10,031 nt of DNA from Bacteroidota bacterium. Lineage in GTDB: Bacteria; Bacteroidota; Bacteroidia; UKL13-3. Position 1 is the stretch's first letter. Each line of letters begins with the position of its first letter. The notes under the pieces are model-generated. The model was not told where the DNA came from, did no database searches, and saw only the letters and a program-made list of their open reading frames with translations. The translations under genes and the position numbers were made by a program. The stretch spans positions 1 through 10,031 of the forward strand of contig VEQB01000059.1 in NCBI GenBank assembly GCA_018883485.1, given 5' to 3'. Positions 1 to 6,561 of the stretch are shown here, in pieces.

Positions 1-334
1 TATCTCCATTGTCTGCTACTTCCATGGCACCTAAAACGGTTAAATCTACTCTTCCGCTGCGAATCATGCCAAAGCTCATGGCAGAATCGAAAAAGCTAGA
101 GCCTTTGGTGGTAGTAACAGTTTGCTTACCTGCGTTAATTAAATCGGCATCTACCTCTTCTTCGTATGGAAATGGTCCAATGCCAAGTAAACCATTTTCG
201 GATTGTAGAATTACCTCAATGCCTTTAGGCACGTAATTGGCAACTAAGGTGGGAATTCCTATACCAAGGTTAACATAGTATCCATCTTTCAATTCTTTCG
301 CTATTCTTTTTGCAATTCCAAATTTATCTAACAT
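1..334 (-). CDS. scoB: 3-oxoacid CoA-transferase subunit B (partial, C-terminus outside window)
   Basis: This is the first 111 residues of the beta subunit of a 3-oxoacid (succinyl-CoA:acetoacetate type) CoA-transferase, which moves CoA between acyl acids in ketone-body or short-chain acid metabolism in the cytoplasm. Read on the minus strand from ATG at 334, the frame is open to the window edge. The family landmarks are plain: NLGIGIPTLVANY at residues 22-34 and SENGLLGIGPFP at 45-56, whose glutamate (residue 46) is the catalytic residue that forms the glutamyl-CoA thioester in this family. AMSFGMIRSGRVDLTVLGAM at 85-104 matches the later core. Full-length members have roughly 215-220 residues, so about half is seen. 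No Shine-Dalgarno is present before the ATG. The alpha subunit gene is not upstream; it may lie beyond the edge or elsewhere. Subunit family is sure, exact acyl substrate is not. Confidence 0.93.
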   Translation of the reverse strand, partial: MLDKFGIAKRIAKELKDGYYVNLGIGIPTLVANYVPKGIEVILQSENGLLGIGPFPYEEEVDADLINAGKQTVTTTKGSSFFDSAMSFGMIRSGRVDLTVLGAMEVADNGD

Positions 335-352
335 AGTTTTGTAATATTTTAG

Positions 353-360
353 CAAAAATA
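353..360 (-). promoter_or_regulatory. Possible Bacteroidota -7 box for scoB
   Basis: On the minus strand this reads TATTTTTG, an exact match to the Bacteroidota -7 consensus TAnnTTTG. It lies 18 bases before the scoB start codon, which would leave a short leader. No convincing -33 TTTG box is found at the usual distance of about 19-21 bases, and the surrounding DNA is AT-rich, so a chance match is possible. Confidence 0.35.
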
Positions 361-430
361 GGATTGTTGGCTATAAATTAACCTTACCAGCAAAAAAAAT
401 GCATATTTAAGTCCGTACTTATATACCACC

Positions 431-847
431 ATGAGCAAAAGAACTATTCTCATTGTAGTTGACGATCAAATTAACTTTGAATCACTAAAGAATTCTAGAT
501 AAGCTTTGTTTTCAAAATTTATGTATGTAACCAACGGTAAAGATTCCGTGGTAAAAATGCGAGATGCCGCATCTTTATAATTAATCGCTGCAGGGTTAAA
601 TAGAAGGTGTATGAAGAATTAATTTTACTTCAGAAATTGTAAATTGATACCCAAGCAAATAACCTAACCCTATTAAATATTTAAGGATAAAACCTTTTCA
701 ATTTTATTTTACGATTTAAAGACTCCCATTTCTTTCTTAATACCGATAATTGAACGAATAGATGAATAATTATTGGGTGAAGATGATTTTACCAAGGCAA
801 CTGGAACCTTAGGTAGGCATTAAATAACTAAAAATCTTATTAGATAG
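431..847 (+). pseudogene. Decayed response-regulator receiver domain
   Basis: Reading one plus-strand frame from the ATG at 431 and ignoring stops gives a recognisable receiver (REC) domain. MSKRTILIVVDDQINFESLK (431-490) matches the N-terminal strand and acidic pair. NGKDSVVKM (533-559) matches the usual NGxEAV helix. TPISFLIPIIERIDE (722-766) matches the PIIFLTA region, LGEDDFTKA (773-799) matches GADDFITKP with its conserved lysine at 794-796, and ITKNLIR (824-844) matches the terminal helix. Stops interrupt this frame at 500, 578, 620, 665, 674, 767, 821 and 845. Gapless alignment from NGK puts alanine (GCT, 587-589) where the phosphorylated aspartate should be. The distance from the acidic pair to the lysine is about 14 codons longer than in a normal receiver, so the middle also carries net inserted bases. 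No intact output domain follows. Receiver ancestry is an inference from these ordered motifs; a functional product is very unlikely. Confidence 0.65.
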
Positions 848-873
848 GTCTTTAAATTGGGGGTAGGGAGCAA

Positions 874-984
874 ATGAATGGCAATACCAAAGATTATAGG
901 GTTAGCAATGGAGCTAAGTTGTTTGTTAAGAGCAAAGAAAATGACTGGCCAAGCTTTACATGTGTTTTTCCAGAAAAAGCGTAA
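874..984 (+). other. Unassigned 36-codon open frame in the mdh upstream region
   Basis: An ATG-to-TAA frame encodes MNGNTKDYRVSNGAKLFV followed by KSKENDWPSFTCVFPEKA. It has mixed hydrophilic and aromatic residues, unlike the runs of low-complexity residues common in random AT-rich frames, and sits between the decayed receiver and mdh. No Shine-Dalgarno or family motif is visible, and it is in a different frame from the receiver fossil. It could be the tail of another broken gene or chance. I see no other coding signal in 848-1057; the last 70 bases are AT-rich leader of mdh. Confidence 0.15.
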
Positions 985-1057
985 ACATCTGTTTTTCCTT
1001 TGCTAAACTTTGTTAATTTCGCGGCACATTAATAGCTAATTATTTAATTTACATATC

Positions 1058-1999
1058 ATGACAAAAGTTTCCGTTATTGGAGCAGGTGCTGTAGGTGCAA
1101 CCACAGCCGATGTTATTGCCAGCCGAGAGTTGGCAGATGAAGTAGTTTTATTAGACGTAAAAGAAGGTTTTGCAGAAGGCAAAGCACTTGATATTTACCA
1201 AACCACCTCTTTAAGAGGTATTAGAACCCGCATCAGCGGAACTACCAATGATTACAGTAAAACAGCCAATTCTGATGTAGTGGTTATTACTTCGGGTATT
1301 CCTCGTAAGCCCGGTATGACGCGCGAAGAACTAATTGGTACAAATGCCAATATCGTTAAAAGTGTTACAGAAAATGTGTTAAAACATTCTCCAAATGCAA
1401 TAATTGTAGTGGTTTCTAACCCAATGGATACCATGACTTACCTTGCGCTTAAAGCAACTGGTTTGCCAAAAAATAGAGTAATTGGAATGGGTGGTATTTT
1501 AGATAGTGCGCGTTTTAAAGGTTATTTAGGATTAGAACTAAATGCGCTAACAACAGATGTTCATGGAACTGTAATTGGAGGTCATGGCGATACAACTATG
1601 ATACCTTTAACGCGTTTGGCTACCTTAAATGGTGTGCCTTGCAGCCAAACTTTAAGTGCAGATAAATTAAAAGAAATTAGCGATGCTACTATGGTAGGTG
1701 GTGCTACTTTAACTAAATTATTAGGAACTTCTGCTTGGTATGCGCCAGGTGCTGCTTCAGCCATGTTGGTTGAAAGCATTGTTCGCGATCAAAAACGTAT
1801 CTTACCTAATTGCGTTTACCTAGAGGGCGAATATGGCCAAAGTGATATTTGCTTGGGAGTTCCAGTGGTTGTGGGTAAAAATGGTTGGGAAACTATTGTA
1901 GATTATAACTTAAATGAGGAAGAAAAAGCAGCTTTCGCTAAAAGTGCAGATGCAGTAAGAGCAATGAATGTGGTGCTTAAAGAAATCAATGTATTATAG
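1058..1999 (+). CDS. mdh: Malate dehydrogenase (NAD-dependent, LDH-like type)
   Basis: The 313-residue product interconverts malate and oxaloacetate with NAD in the TCA cycle. It belongs to the LDH-like malate dehydrogenase group. The Rossmann dinucleotide loop is GAGAVG at residues 8-13, with Asp33 at the end of the second strand, expected to favour NAD over NADP. The mobile loop PRKPGMTR (82-89) has Arg83 at the position occupied by Gln in lactate dehydrogenases, which is the known determinant of malate rather than lactate specificity; Arg89 is the second substrate arginine. NP (121-122), LDSAR (148-152, with Asp149 and substrate-binding Arg152) and the catalytic histidine in GGHGD (His176) are all present. 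Length is normal for the family. The start is set by the glycine-rich motif immediately after it; no Shine-Dalgarno is seen, as is common in Bacteroidota. The gene stands alone, closed by a strong terminator. Confidence 0.97.
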   Translation: MTKVSVIGAGAVGATTADVIASRELADEVVLLDVKEGFAEGKALDIYQTTSLRGIRTRISGTTNDYSKTANSDVVVITSGIPRKPGMTREELIGTNANIVKSVTENVLKHSPNAIIVVVSNPMDTMTYLALKATGLPKNRVIGMGGILDSARFKGYLGLELNALTTDVHGTVIGGHGDTTMIPLTRLATLNGVPCSQTLSADKLKEISDATMVGGATLTKLLGTSAWYAPGAASAMLVESIVRDQKRILPNCVYLEGEYGQSDICLGVPVVVGKNGWETIVDYNLNEEEKAAFAKSADAVRAMNVVLKEINVL

Positions 2000-2020
2000 T
2001 TTCAAATTGCTATATTTAAT

Positions 2021-2047
2021 AAAAGGAGCTTCGGCTCCTTTTTTTTT
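2021..2047 (+). terminator. Rho-independent terminator of mdh with UUCG loop
   Basis: AAAAGGAGC (2021-2029) pairs perfectly with GCTCCTTTT (2034-2042) around a TTCG tetraloop (2030-2033), closed by the especially stable C-G pair. A run of T continues to 2047. It begins 21 bases after the mdh stop codon and separates mdh from the gldA promoter region. Confidence 0.95.
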
Positions 2048-2109
2048 GCTGTTTGAACCAAAATGCGCTGTTGCTGTTTTCTTCAACCATTTCCTTATTT
2101 TCGCTGACT

Positions 2110-2117
2110 TACCTTTG
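2110..2117 (+). promoter_or_regulatory. Likely -7 promoter box of the gldA operon
   Basis: TACCTTTG is an exact match to the Bacteroidota -7 consensus TAnnTTTG and lies 32 bases before the gldA start, just after the mdh terminator, where a new promoter is needed. A clear -33 TTTG box at about 19-21 bases upstream is not present, so strength and exact start site are uncertain. Confidence 0.5.
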
Positions 2118-2131
2118 GATGCCTTGGTAAA

Positions 2132-2137
2132 AAGGAG
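2132..2137 (+). promoter_or_regulatory. Shine-Dalgarno of gldA
   Basis: AAGGAG ends 12 bases before the ATG at 2150. Spacing is slightly long, but it supports this start, which also fits the expected N-terminus of an ABC ATPase. Confidence 0.55.
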
Positions 2138-2149
2138 AATACAATAAGC

Positions 2150-3052
2150 ATGTCGATTACAGTTAGTGGTTTAACAAAAGTATATGGCTCGCAAAAAGCT
2201 CTAGATGCTTTAAGCTTTTCGGTTCAACCCGGAGAAATATTAGGTTTTTTAGGGCCAAATGGTGCCGGAAAGTCTACTACCATGAAAATTTTAACAGGGT
2301 ATATTCCCCAAACTTCGGGTAGTGCAGAGGTGTGCGGATTTAACCTAGAAACGCAAAGCCTAGCAGCAAGACAATGCATTGGTTATTTGCCAGAACTTAA
2401 TCCGCTTTATACCGATATGTACATTAAAGAGTACCTTTTGTTTACAGCCGGCATGGTGGGTATGAAAGGCAAATCTGCTAACGATGCGGTAGAAAGCATG
2501 ATTGCTAAAACTGGGATTGCGCCAGAAAGAAAGAAAAAAATTGGGCAATTGTCTAAAGGGTATAAACAGCGGGTTGGTTTAGCTGCCGCCTTATTGCATA
2601 ATCCCAAGGTGTTAATTTTAGATGAGCCTACCTCTGGCCTAGACCCAAACCAAGTTGTTGAAATAAGAAATTTAATAAAAGAAATTGCTAAAGATAAAAC
2701 AGTTATTTTTTCTACCCATATTATGCAAGAAGTGGAAGCCTTATGCAGCAGGGTAATCATAATTAATAAAGGTAAATTAGTTGCAGATAATGATATAGCT
2801 GGGCTGCAACAAATGATGCGGAAGCATTATGTGGTAAAGGCAGAAATCAAGGGATTAGTTGATAAGAGCCGACTTGAAAAATTAAAAGGCGTGAATGCCA
2901 TAGCGCAACATGGTGCACTTTGGCAAATAACTTCAACAGAAGATATCAGAGAAAGTTTAGCTATGTTGGCCCAAGAACAGCAATGGATTATTTTAAGTTT
3001 ACAATTAGAAGAACAATCTTTAGAAGATGTTTTCCAAACATTAACCAAATAA
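2150..3052 (+). CDS. gldA: Gliding-type ABC transporter ATPase GldA
   Basis: This 300-residue cytoplasmic ATPase powers an ABC-2 type transporter with GldF and GldG. In order it shows an A-loop tyrosine (Tyr12), Walker A GPNGAGKST (35-43), a Q-loop region reading GYLPELNPLY (78-87) with Glu in place of Gln, signature LSKGYKQR (134-141), Walker B VLILDEP (154-160), D-loop GLDP (163-166) and switch His190. The YLPE form is the normal variant in this GldA-like branch. Residues 225-300 form the C-terminal extension usual in GldA. The length fits the GldA family (about 300). It is followed after one base by gldF and then gldG, which makes the assignment firm. In Flavobacterium johnsoniae gldA lies apart from gldFG; here the three are contiguous. 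Presence of these genes does not prove gliding, since relatives occur in non-gliding Bacteroidota and some gliders lack them. Confidence 0.93.
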   Translation: MSITVSGLTKVYGSQKALDALSFSVQPGEILGFLGPNGAGKSTTMKILTGYIPQTSGSAEVCGFNLETQSLAARQCIGYLPELNPLYTDMYIKEYLLFTAGMVGMKGKSANDAVESMIAKTGIAPERKKKIGQLSKGYKQRVGLAAALLHNPKVLILDEPTSGLDPNQVVEIRNLIKEIAKDKTVIFSTHIMQEVEALCSRVIIINKGKLVADNDIAGLQQMMRKHYVVKAEIKGLVDKSRLEKLKGVNAIAQHGALWQITSTEDIRESLAMLAQEQQWIILSLQLEEQSLEDVFQTLTK

Positions 3053-3053
3053 G

Positions 3054-3782
3054 ATGTTAGCAATATATTTAAAAGAGATACGCAGTTTTTTAAGTTCTTT
3101 AATTGCCTATGTGGTGATGTTGGTTTTTTTGTTAGCCACTGGTTTGTTTACTTGGGTTTTGCCAGATTATAATATTTTTGATTATGGATATGCCAACCTA
3201 GATACCCTGTTTAGTATGGCACCTTGGTTGTTTATGTTTTTAATCTCTGCCATTACCATGCGCAGTTTAAGCGAAGAGAAAAAGAATGGTACCATAGAAA
3301 TTATTACTACCCGACCAATAACTGATTTACAAATTATTTTAGGAAAGTATTTTGCAGGAATCACGATTGTGTTGTTTACCCTGATACCTACTTTTATATA
3401 TTACGTTACCATTTATAAGCTAGGTGCTCCAGAAGGTAATTTAGATTCTGGCGCCATCTTAGGTTCATACCTTGGATTGTTTTTCTTGGCTAGTTGTTTT
3501 GTGGCAATTGGAATGTTAAGTTCTAGCCTTAGCGACAATCAAATTGTATCTTTCATTTTGTCTTTGTTCCTTTGTTTTTTGTTCTATAATTTATTCGATT
3601 TAATTGCCGATTTTAAGCTGCTTGGTTCCCTAGATGCATTAGTTGCAAGCCTTGGCATTAATGCCCACTACCAAAGCATTTCAAGAGGTGTGGTAGATTC
3701 AAGAGATTTATTATACTTCTTAGGGTTTGATATAATTTTTATTTGGGCTAGTAAGACAGTTTTTGAAAGTAGAAAATGGTAG
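3054..3782 (+). CDS. gldF: Gliding-type ABC transporter permease GldF
   Basis: This 242-residue inner-membrane protein is the permease partner of GldA. About six hydrophobic segments are visible, near residues 11-35, 54-69, 98-121, 134-158, 162-185 and 217-235. Between the second and third, RSLSEEKKNGTIEIITTRPI (70-89) is the cytoplasmic coupling segment typical of ABC-2 permeases. The HYQSISRGVVDSRDLLYF stretch (205-222) before the last helix is characteristic of GldF and its relatives. The gene starts one base after the gldA stop without an evident Shine-Dalgarno, suggesting translational coupling, and its end overlaps the start of gldG. The exported substrate is unknown for this family. 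Confidence 0.92.
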   Translation: MLAIYLKEIRSFLSSLIAYVVMLVFLLATGLFTWVLPDYNIFDYGYANLDTLFSMAPWLFMFLISAITMRSLSEEKKNGTIEIITTRPITDLQIILGKYFAGITIVLFTLIPTFIYYVTIYKLGAPEGNLDSGAILGSYLGLFFLASCFVAIGMLSSSLSDNQIVSFILSLFLCFLFYNLFDLIADFKLLGSLDALVASLGINAHYQSISRGVVDSRDLLYFLGFDIIFIWASKTVFESRKW

Positions 3783-5500
3783 TGGAGAAGATGGAAAAAC
3801 AGGTACAAAAAAGGAAGTCAGAGCGCAGCCAAAGTCTTATTAAACTTTTGGCAGTTATTGCCATAGTAGTTTTGGTAAATATGTTGTTTAGTAATTGGTT
3901 TTTTAGGTTAGACCTTACCAAAGAAAAACGTTACTCACTTTCTAATGCAAGTAAATTTTTAGCTTCTCAAGTAAATGATGTAGCATACGTAAAAGTTTAT
4001 TTAGAAGGAGAGTTTCCTGCTGGGTTTAAACGCTTGAGTCAGGCAAGCCGAGAGATGTTAGATGAATTTGCCTTGTATAGCAATGGTAATATTCAGTATG
4101 AATTTATTGATCCTTTTGAAGGAGCCGATGCAAAAAAAACAAGTGAAATCATTCAGGATTTGGGAAATAAAGGATTGCAACCCACTAATGTTCAAATAAA
4201 GAAGGAGGATGAGTTTGCCCAAAAAATATTAATACCTGGAGCTATACTTTCTTATAAGGGTAAAGAGTTTCCTATAAATTTATTAAGAAGCCAATTTGGG
4301 CAAAACCCTGAAGAAGTAATTAATGCCTCTATTGAATTATTGGAATATGAGATAGCAAACACTTTGCGCCAAGCCTTGCAGCGCGTTAAAAAGAAAATTG
4401 CCATTATAGAAGACCATGGCGAATTAGGTAGATGGGATGTTGCCGATGCACAACAAATGTTGAGTCAGTATTATGAAGTGGAGCGTTTGCCTTTAAGCTT
4501 ACAAGTGCCTCAGCGTTTGTTTGATTTTGCGGGAATTATTATTGCTAAGCCTACTTTACAGTTTTCTGAATTTGATAAATTTAAGATAGATCAATATATT
4601 ATGCATGGCGGTAAAGTATTGTGGTTATTAGAAACACAGCTTGCCGATATGGATAGTTTGCGTAAGGAGAATTTATTTATTACAGCAACTTATCCTACAG
4701 ATTTAGAAGATATGTTGTTTAGATATGGGGTAAGGGTAAATACCAATATGGTGCAAGATTTACAATCCCATGCCATTCCAGTTTTATCGGGAATGCGCGA
4801 TGGTGTGCCACAGCAAAAACTTTTACCTTGGCCTTATTATCCTGTGGTGCCTGGGTATGGTAACCATCCTATTGTACGAGGGGTTGAACCTATTTGGTTT
4901 CAGTTTGCTTCCTCCATAGACACCTTAGCTAATACGCAAATAAGGAAAACTATTTTGTATCGTAGTTCTCCATATTCAAGGTTGTTAAGTGCCCCTGCGC
5001 GGGTAGATTTAAATGTATCACGTTTAGATTTGCAGCCAGAGATGTTTCAGCGCAATAGCAAAGGTAATTTTATTATGGGCGTTTTATTAGAAGGTAAGTT
5101 TACCAGTAATTTTGCTTCAAGATACGATGCTAGCAAAACACCCGAACTAGCTTTTAAAGACCATATAGATACCAATAGTATGATTGTTATTTCTGATGGG
5201 GATGTAATTCGCAATCAATTTAAGAAATCTAGCGGGGAAGTTTTTCCACTTGGCTTTGATAGGTTCACCAATGAAAAATTTGGAAATGCTAAATTAATTT
5301 TGAACTGTATAGATTATTTGTGCGATAACAGTGGAATTATAGAAGTTAGAAGTAAAGAAATTAAGTTGAGGTTATTGGATAAAGGTAAGGTAAAGAAACA
5401 AAGAAATATGTGGACAGCCATTAACATAGGTGGACCCATAGTGCTCATTCTTATTTTTGGTTTGGTAAATGCTTGGGTTCGTAAAAGGAGATACATTTAA
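3776..5500 (+). CDS. gldG: Gliding-type ABC transporter auxiliary protein GldG
   Basis: The 574-residue GldG-like protein (ABC-transporter auxiliary domain family) is predicted to be anchored by one N-terminal helix (about 21-44) and one C-terminal helix (about 545-565), with a large domain between them on the periplasmic side. The first loop carries RLDLTKEKRYSLS (44-56), a hallmark of this family, and FIDPFE (110-115) follows. IAIIEDHGELGRWDVADAQQ (208-227) corresponds to the conserved GHGE-like segment of the central domain, here with EDHGE. The core ends with a short basic tail, RKRRYI. It overlaps gldF by 7 bases if the first ATG (3776) is used; an ATG at 3791 (residue 6) is an equally possible start and gives no overlap. 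The family's role is thought to be in the GldA-GldF exporter complex, with substrate unknown. Confidence 0.92.
   Translation: MVVEKMEKQVQKRKSERSQSLIKLLAVIAIVVLVNMLFSNWFFRLDLTKEKRYSLSNASKFLASQVNDVAYVKVYLEGEFPAGFKRLSQASREMLDEFALYSNGNIQYEFIDPFEGADAKKTSEIIQDLGNKGLQPTNVQIKKEDEFAQKILIPGAILSYKGKEFPINLLRSQFGQNPEEVINASIELLEYEIANTLRQALQRVKKKIAIIEDHGELGRWDVADAQQMLSQYYEVERLPLSLQVPQRLFDFAGIIIAKPTLQFSEFDKFKIDQYIMHGGKVLWLLETQLADMDSLRKENLFITATYPTDLEDMLFRYGVRVNTNMVQDLQSHAIPVLSGMRDGVPQQKLLPWPYYPVVPGYGNHPIVRGVEPIWFQFASSIDTLANTQIRKTILYRSSPYSRLLSAPARVDLNVSRLDLQPEMFQRNSKGNFIMGVLLEGKFTSNFASRYDASKTPELAFKDHIDTNSMIVISDGDVIRNQFKKSSGEVFPLGFDRFTNEKFGNAKLILNCIDYLCDNSGIIEVRSKEIKLRLLDKGKVKKQRNMWTAINIGGPIVLILIFGLVNAWVRKRRYI
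5484..5490 (+). promoter_or_regulatory. Shine-Dalgarno of the DUF4340 gene inside gldG
   Basis: AAAGGAG lies within the last codons of gldG, 9 bases before the ATG at 5500. It is the best ribosome-binding site in the operon and fixes the start of the next gene, whose ATG shares a base with the gldG TAA (TAATG). Confidence 0.75.
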
Positions 5501-6483
5501 TGAAGAAAGGGACGCTGTTATTATTACTTCTTGTTGTGGTATTGGGTGCTACTGTTTATTGGCTTAAAAGCAAGCCATGGAGAAGTTCTGCGCATGCGGC
5601 AGAGGCTTTTGCGGTAAAAGATACTGGTACTGTTACGCGCATTTTTATGGCCAATAAAAATGGTGGTAAAGTTTTGCTAGAACGCCAGCCATCTAATGTT
5701 TGGATGGTAAATGGTAAAGTTGCTGCCGACCATACTAAAATCAATCTTTTGCTTACAACCTTGCATGATTTACAAGTAAAAATGCCGGTAACAGAAAGCA
5801 TGCATAATACCGCTATGGCCATCTTAGGTAGCAGCGGCATAAAGTGTGAAGTGTATGCTGGAGCAGATGTGGTAAAAACAATTTACATAGGCAGTGAAAC
5901 GCCAGATAAAGAAGGAACATTCATGATATTAGAAGGGGAGGATCAACCATATATTATTCAACAACCAGGCTTTATTGGTTTTTTAACACCACGTTTTCAT
6001 ACCAGTGAAGTGAAGTGGCAAAGTAAATTAATTTTCAATACGCCTGCTTATAATATCAAGAAATTGCAAGTTAATTACCCTCAAACGCCTAATGAATCTT
6101 TTACTATAGAGGCCTCTACGGTGCAGACTAATTTAGATACGCAAGCGGTTAAAGTTTTGTTCCATTCCTTTGAAGGACTTTATGCAGAAGGCTTTTATGA
6201 GGAGGCTGTGTTTACAAAAAGAGAAAGAGATTCATTATACCAACGCACTCCTTATTGCATTATAGAAATTACCACAAATTCTTCAAAGGTTCAGAAAGTA
6301 GTATTTTATGAAAAGCCAGTAGGAGATAGAACCAAAGACAGGTACGACGAAAACTTGCAAGAAAGAACCATAGACCCAGAAAAGTTTTTTGCTAAAATTG
6401 AGGGGACCAATTTGGTAGCCTCGGTGCAAGAGTATGCCTTTCGCAGAGTGCTGAGGAAGAAATCTGATTTGGTGAAGCGGTAG
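5500..6483 (+). CDS. DUF4340-family membrane-anchored protein, GldG partner
   Basis: This 327-residue protein has a single hydrophobic segment at residues 4-22, with no lipobox cysteine, so it is probably anchored in the inner membrane with its bulk in the periplasm. The rest resembles the DUF4340 family: a strand-rich start around AVKDTGTVTRIFMANKNG (38-55), then WMVNGKVAADHTKINLLLTT (69-88) and repeated similar segments, such as IYIGSETPDKEGTFMILEG (129-147). Members of this family commonly sit directly downstream of GldG-like ABC auxiliary genes, as here, where it overlaps gldG by one base. That arrangement suggests a fourth component or substrate-handling subunit of the exporter; this is inferred from position, as no function is established. 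The C-terminus is basic. No terminator is visible in the 78 bases before the next gene. Confidence 0.85.
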   Translation: MKKGTLLLLLLVVVLGATVYWLKSKPWRSSAHAAEAFAVKDTGTVTRIFMANKNGGKVLLERQPSNVWMVNGKVAADHTKINLLLTTLHDLQVKMPVTESMHNTAMAILGSSGIKCEVYAGADVVKTIYIGSETPDKEGTFMILEGEDQPYIIQQPGFIGFLTPRFHTSEVKWQSKLIFNTPAYNIKKLQVNYPQTPNESFTIEASTVQTNLDTQAVKVLFHSFEGLYAEGFYEEAVFTKRERDSLYQRTPYCIIEITTNSSKVQKVVFYEKPVGDRTKDRYDENLQERTIDPEKFFAKIEGTNLVASVQEYAFRRVLRKKSDLVKR

Positions 6484-6561
6484 TGTTATCAAGTAGTTTG
6501 GTTGTAGTAAACGCCTATTATTTAGAAAATTGAGCAAATTTCATTTCCTTTGCGCCAATAC

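Noticed and set aside
9..236. Plus-strand 75-residue open frame at the left edge
   Set aside because: It is the antisense shadow of the clearly recognisable CoA-transferase subunit B gene.
999..1021. TTTG motifs and TAATTTCG before mdh as a -33/-7 promoter pair
   Set aside because: TAATTTCG has a mismatch in the core, TAAACTTTG has three bases rather than two in the spacer, and the TTTG boxes are too close together. A promoter must exist here but I cannot pick it.
2407..2760. Minus-strand 117-residue open frame inside gldA
   Set aside because: It lies opposite the best conserved ATPase motifs, has no ribosome-binding site and no family features.
6550..6561. TTG start adding four residues to the CNNM protein
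   Set aside because: The extension MRQY is not expected in the family, and the ATG at 6562 gives the normal N-terminus.
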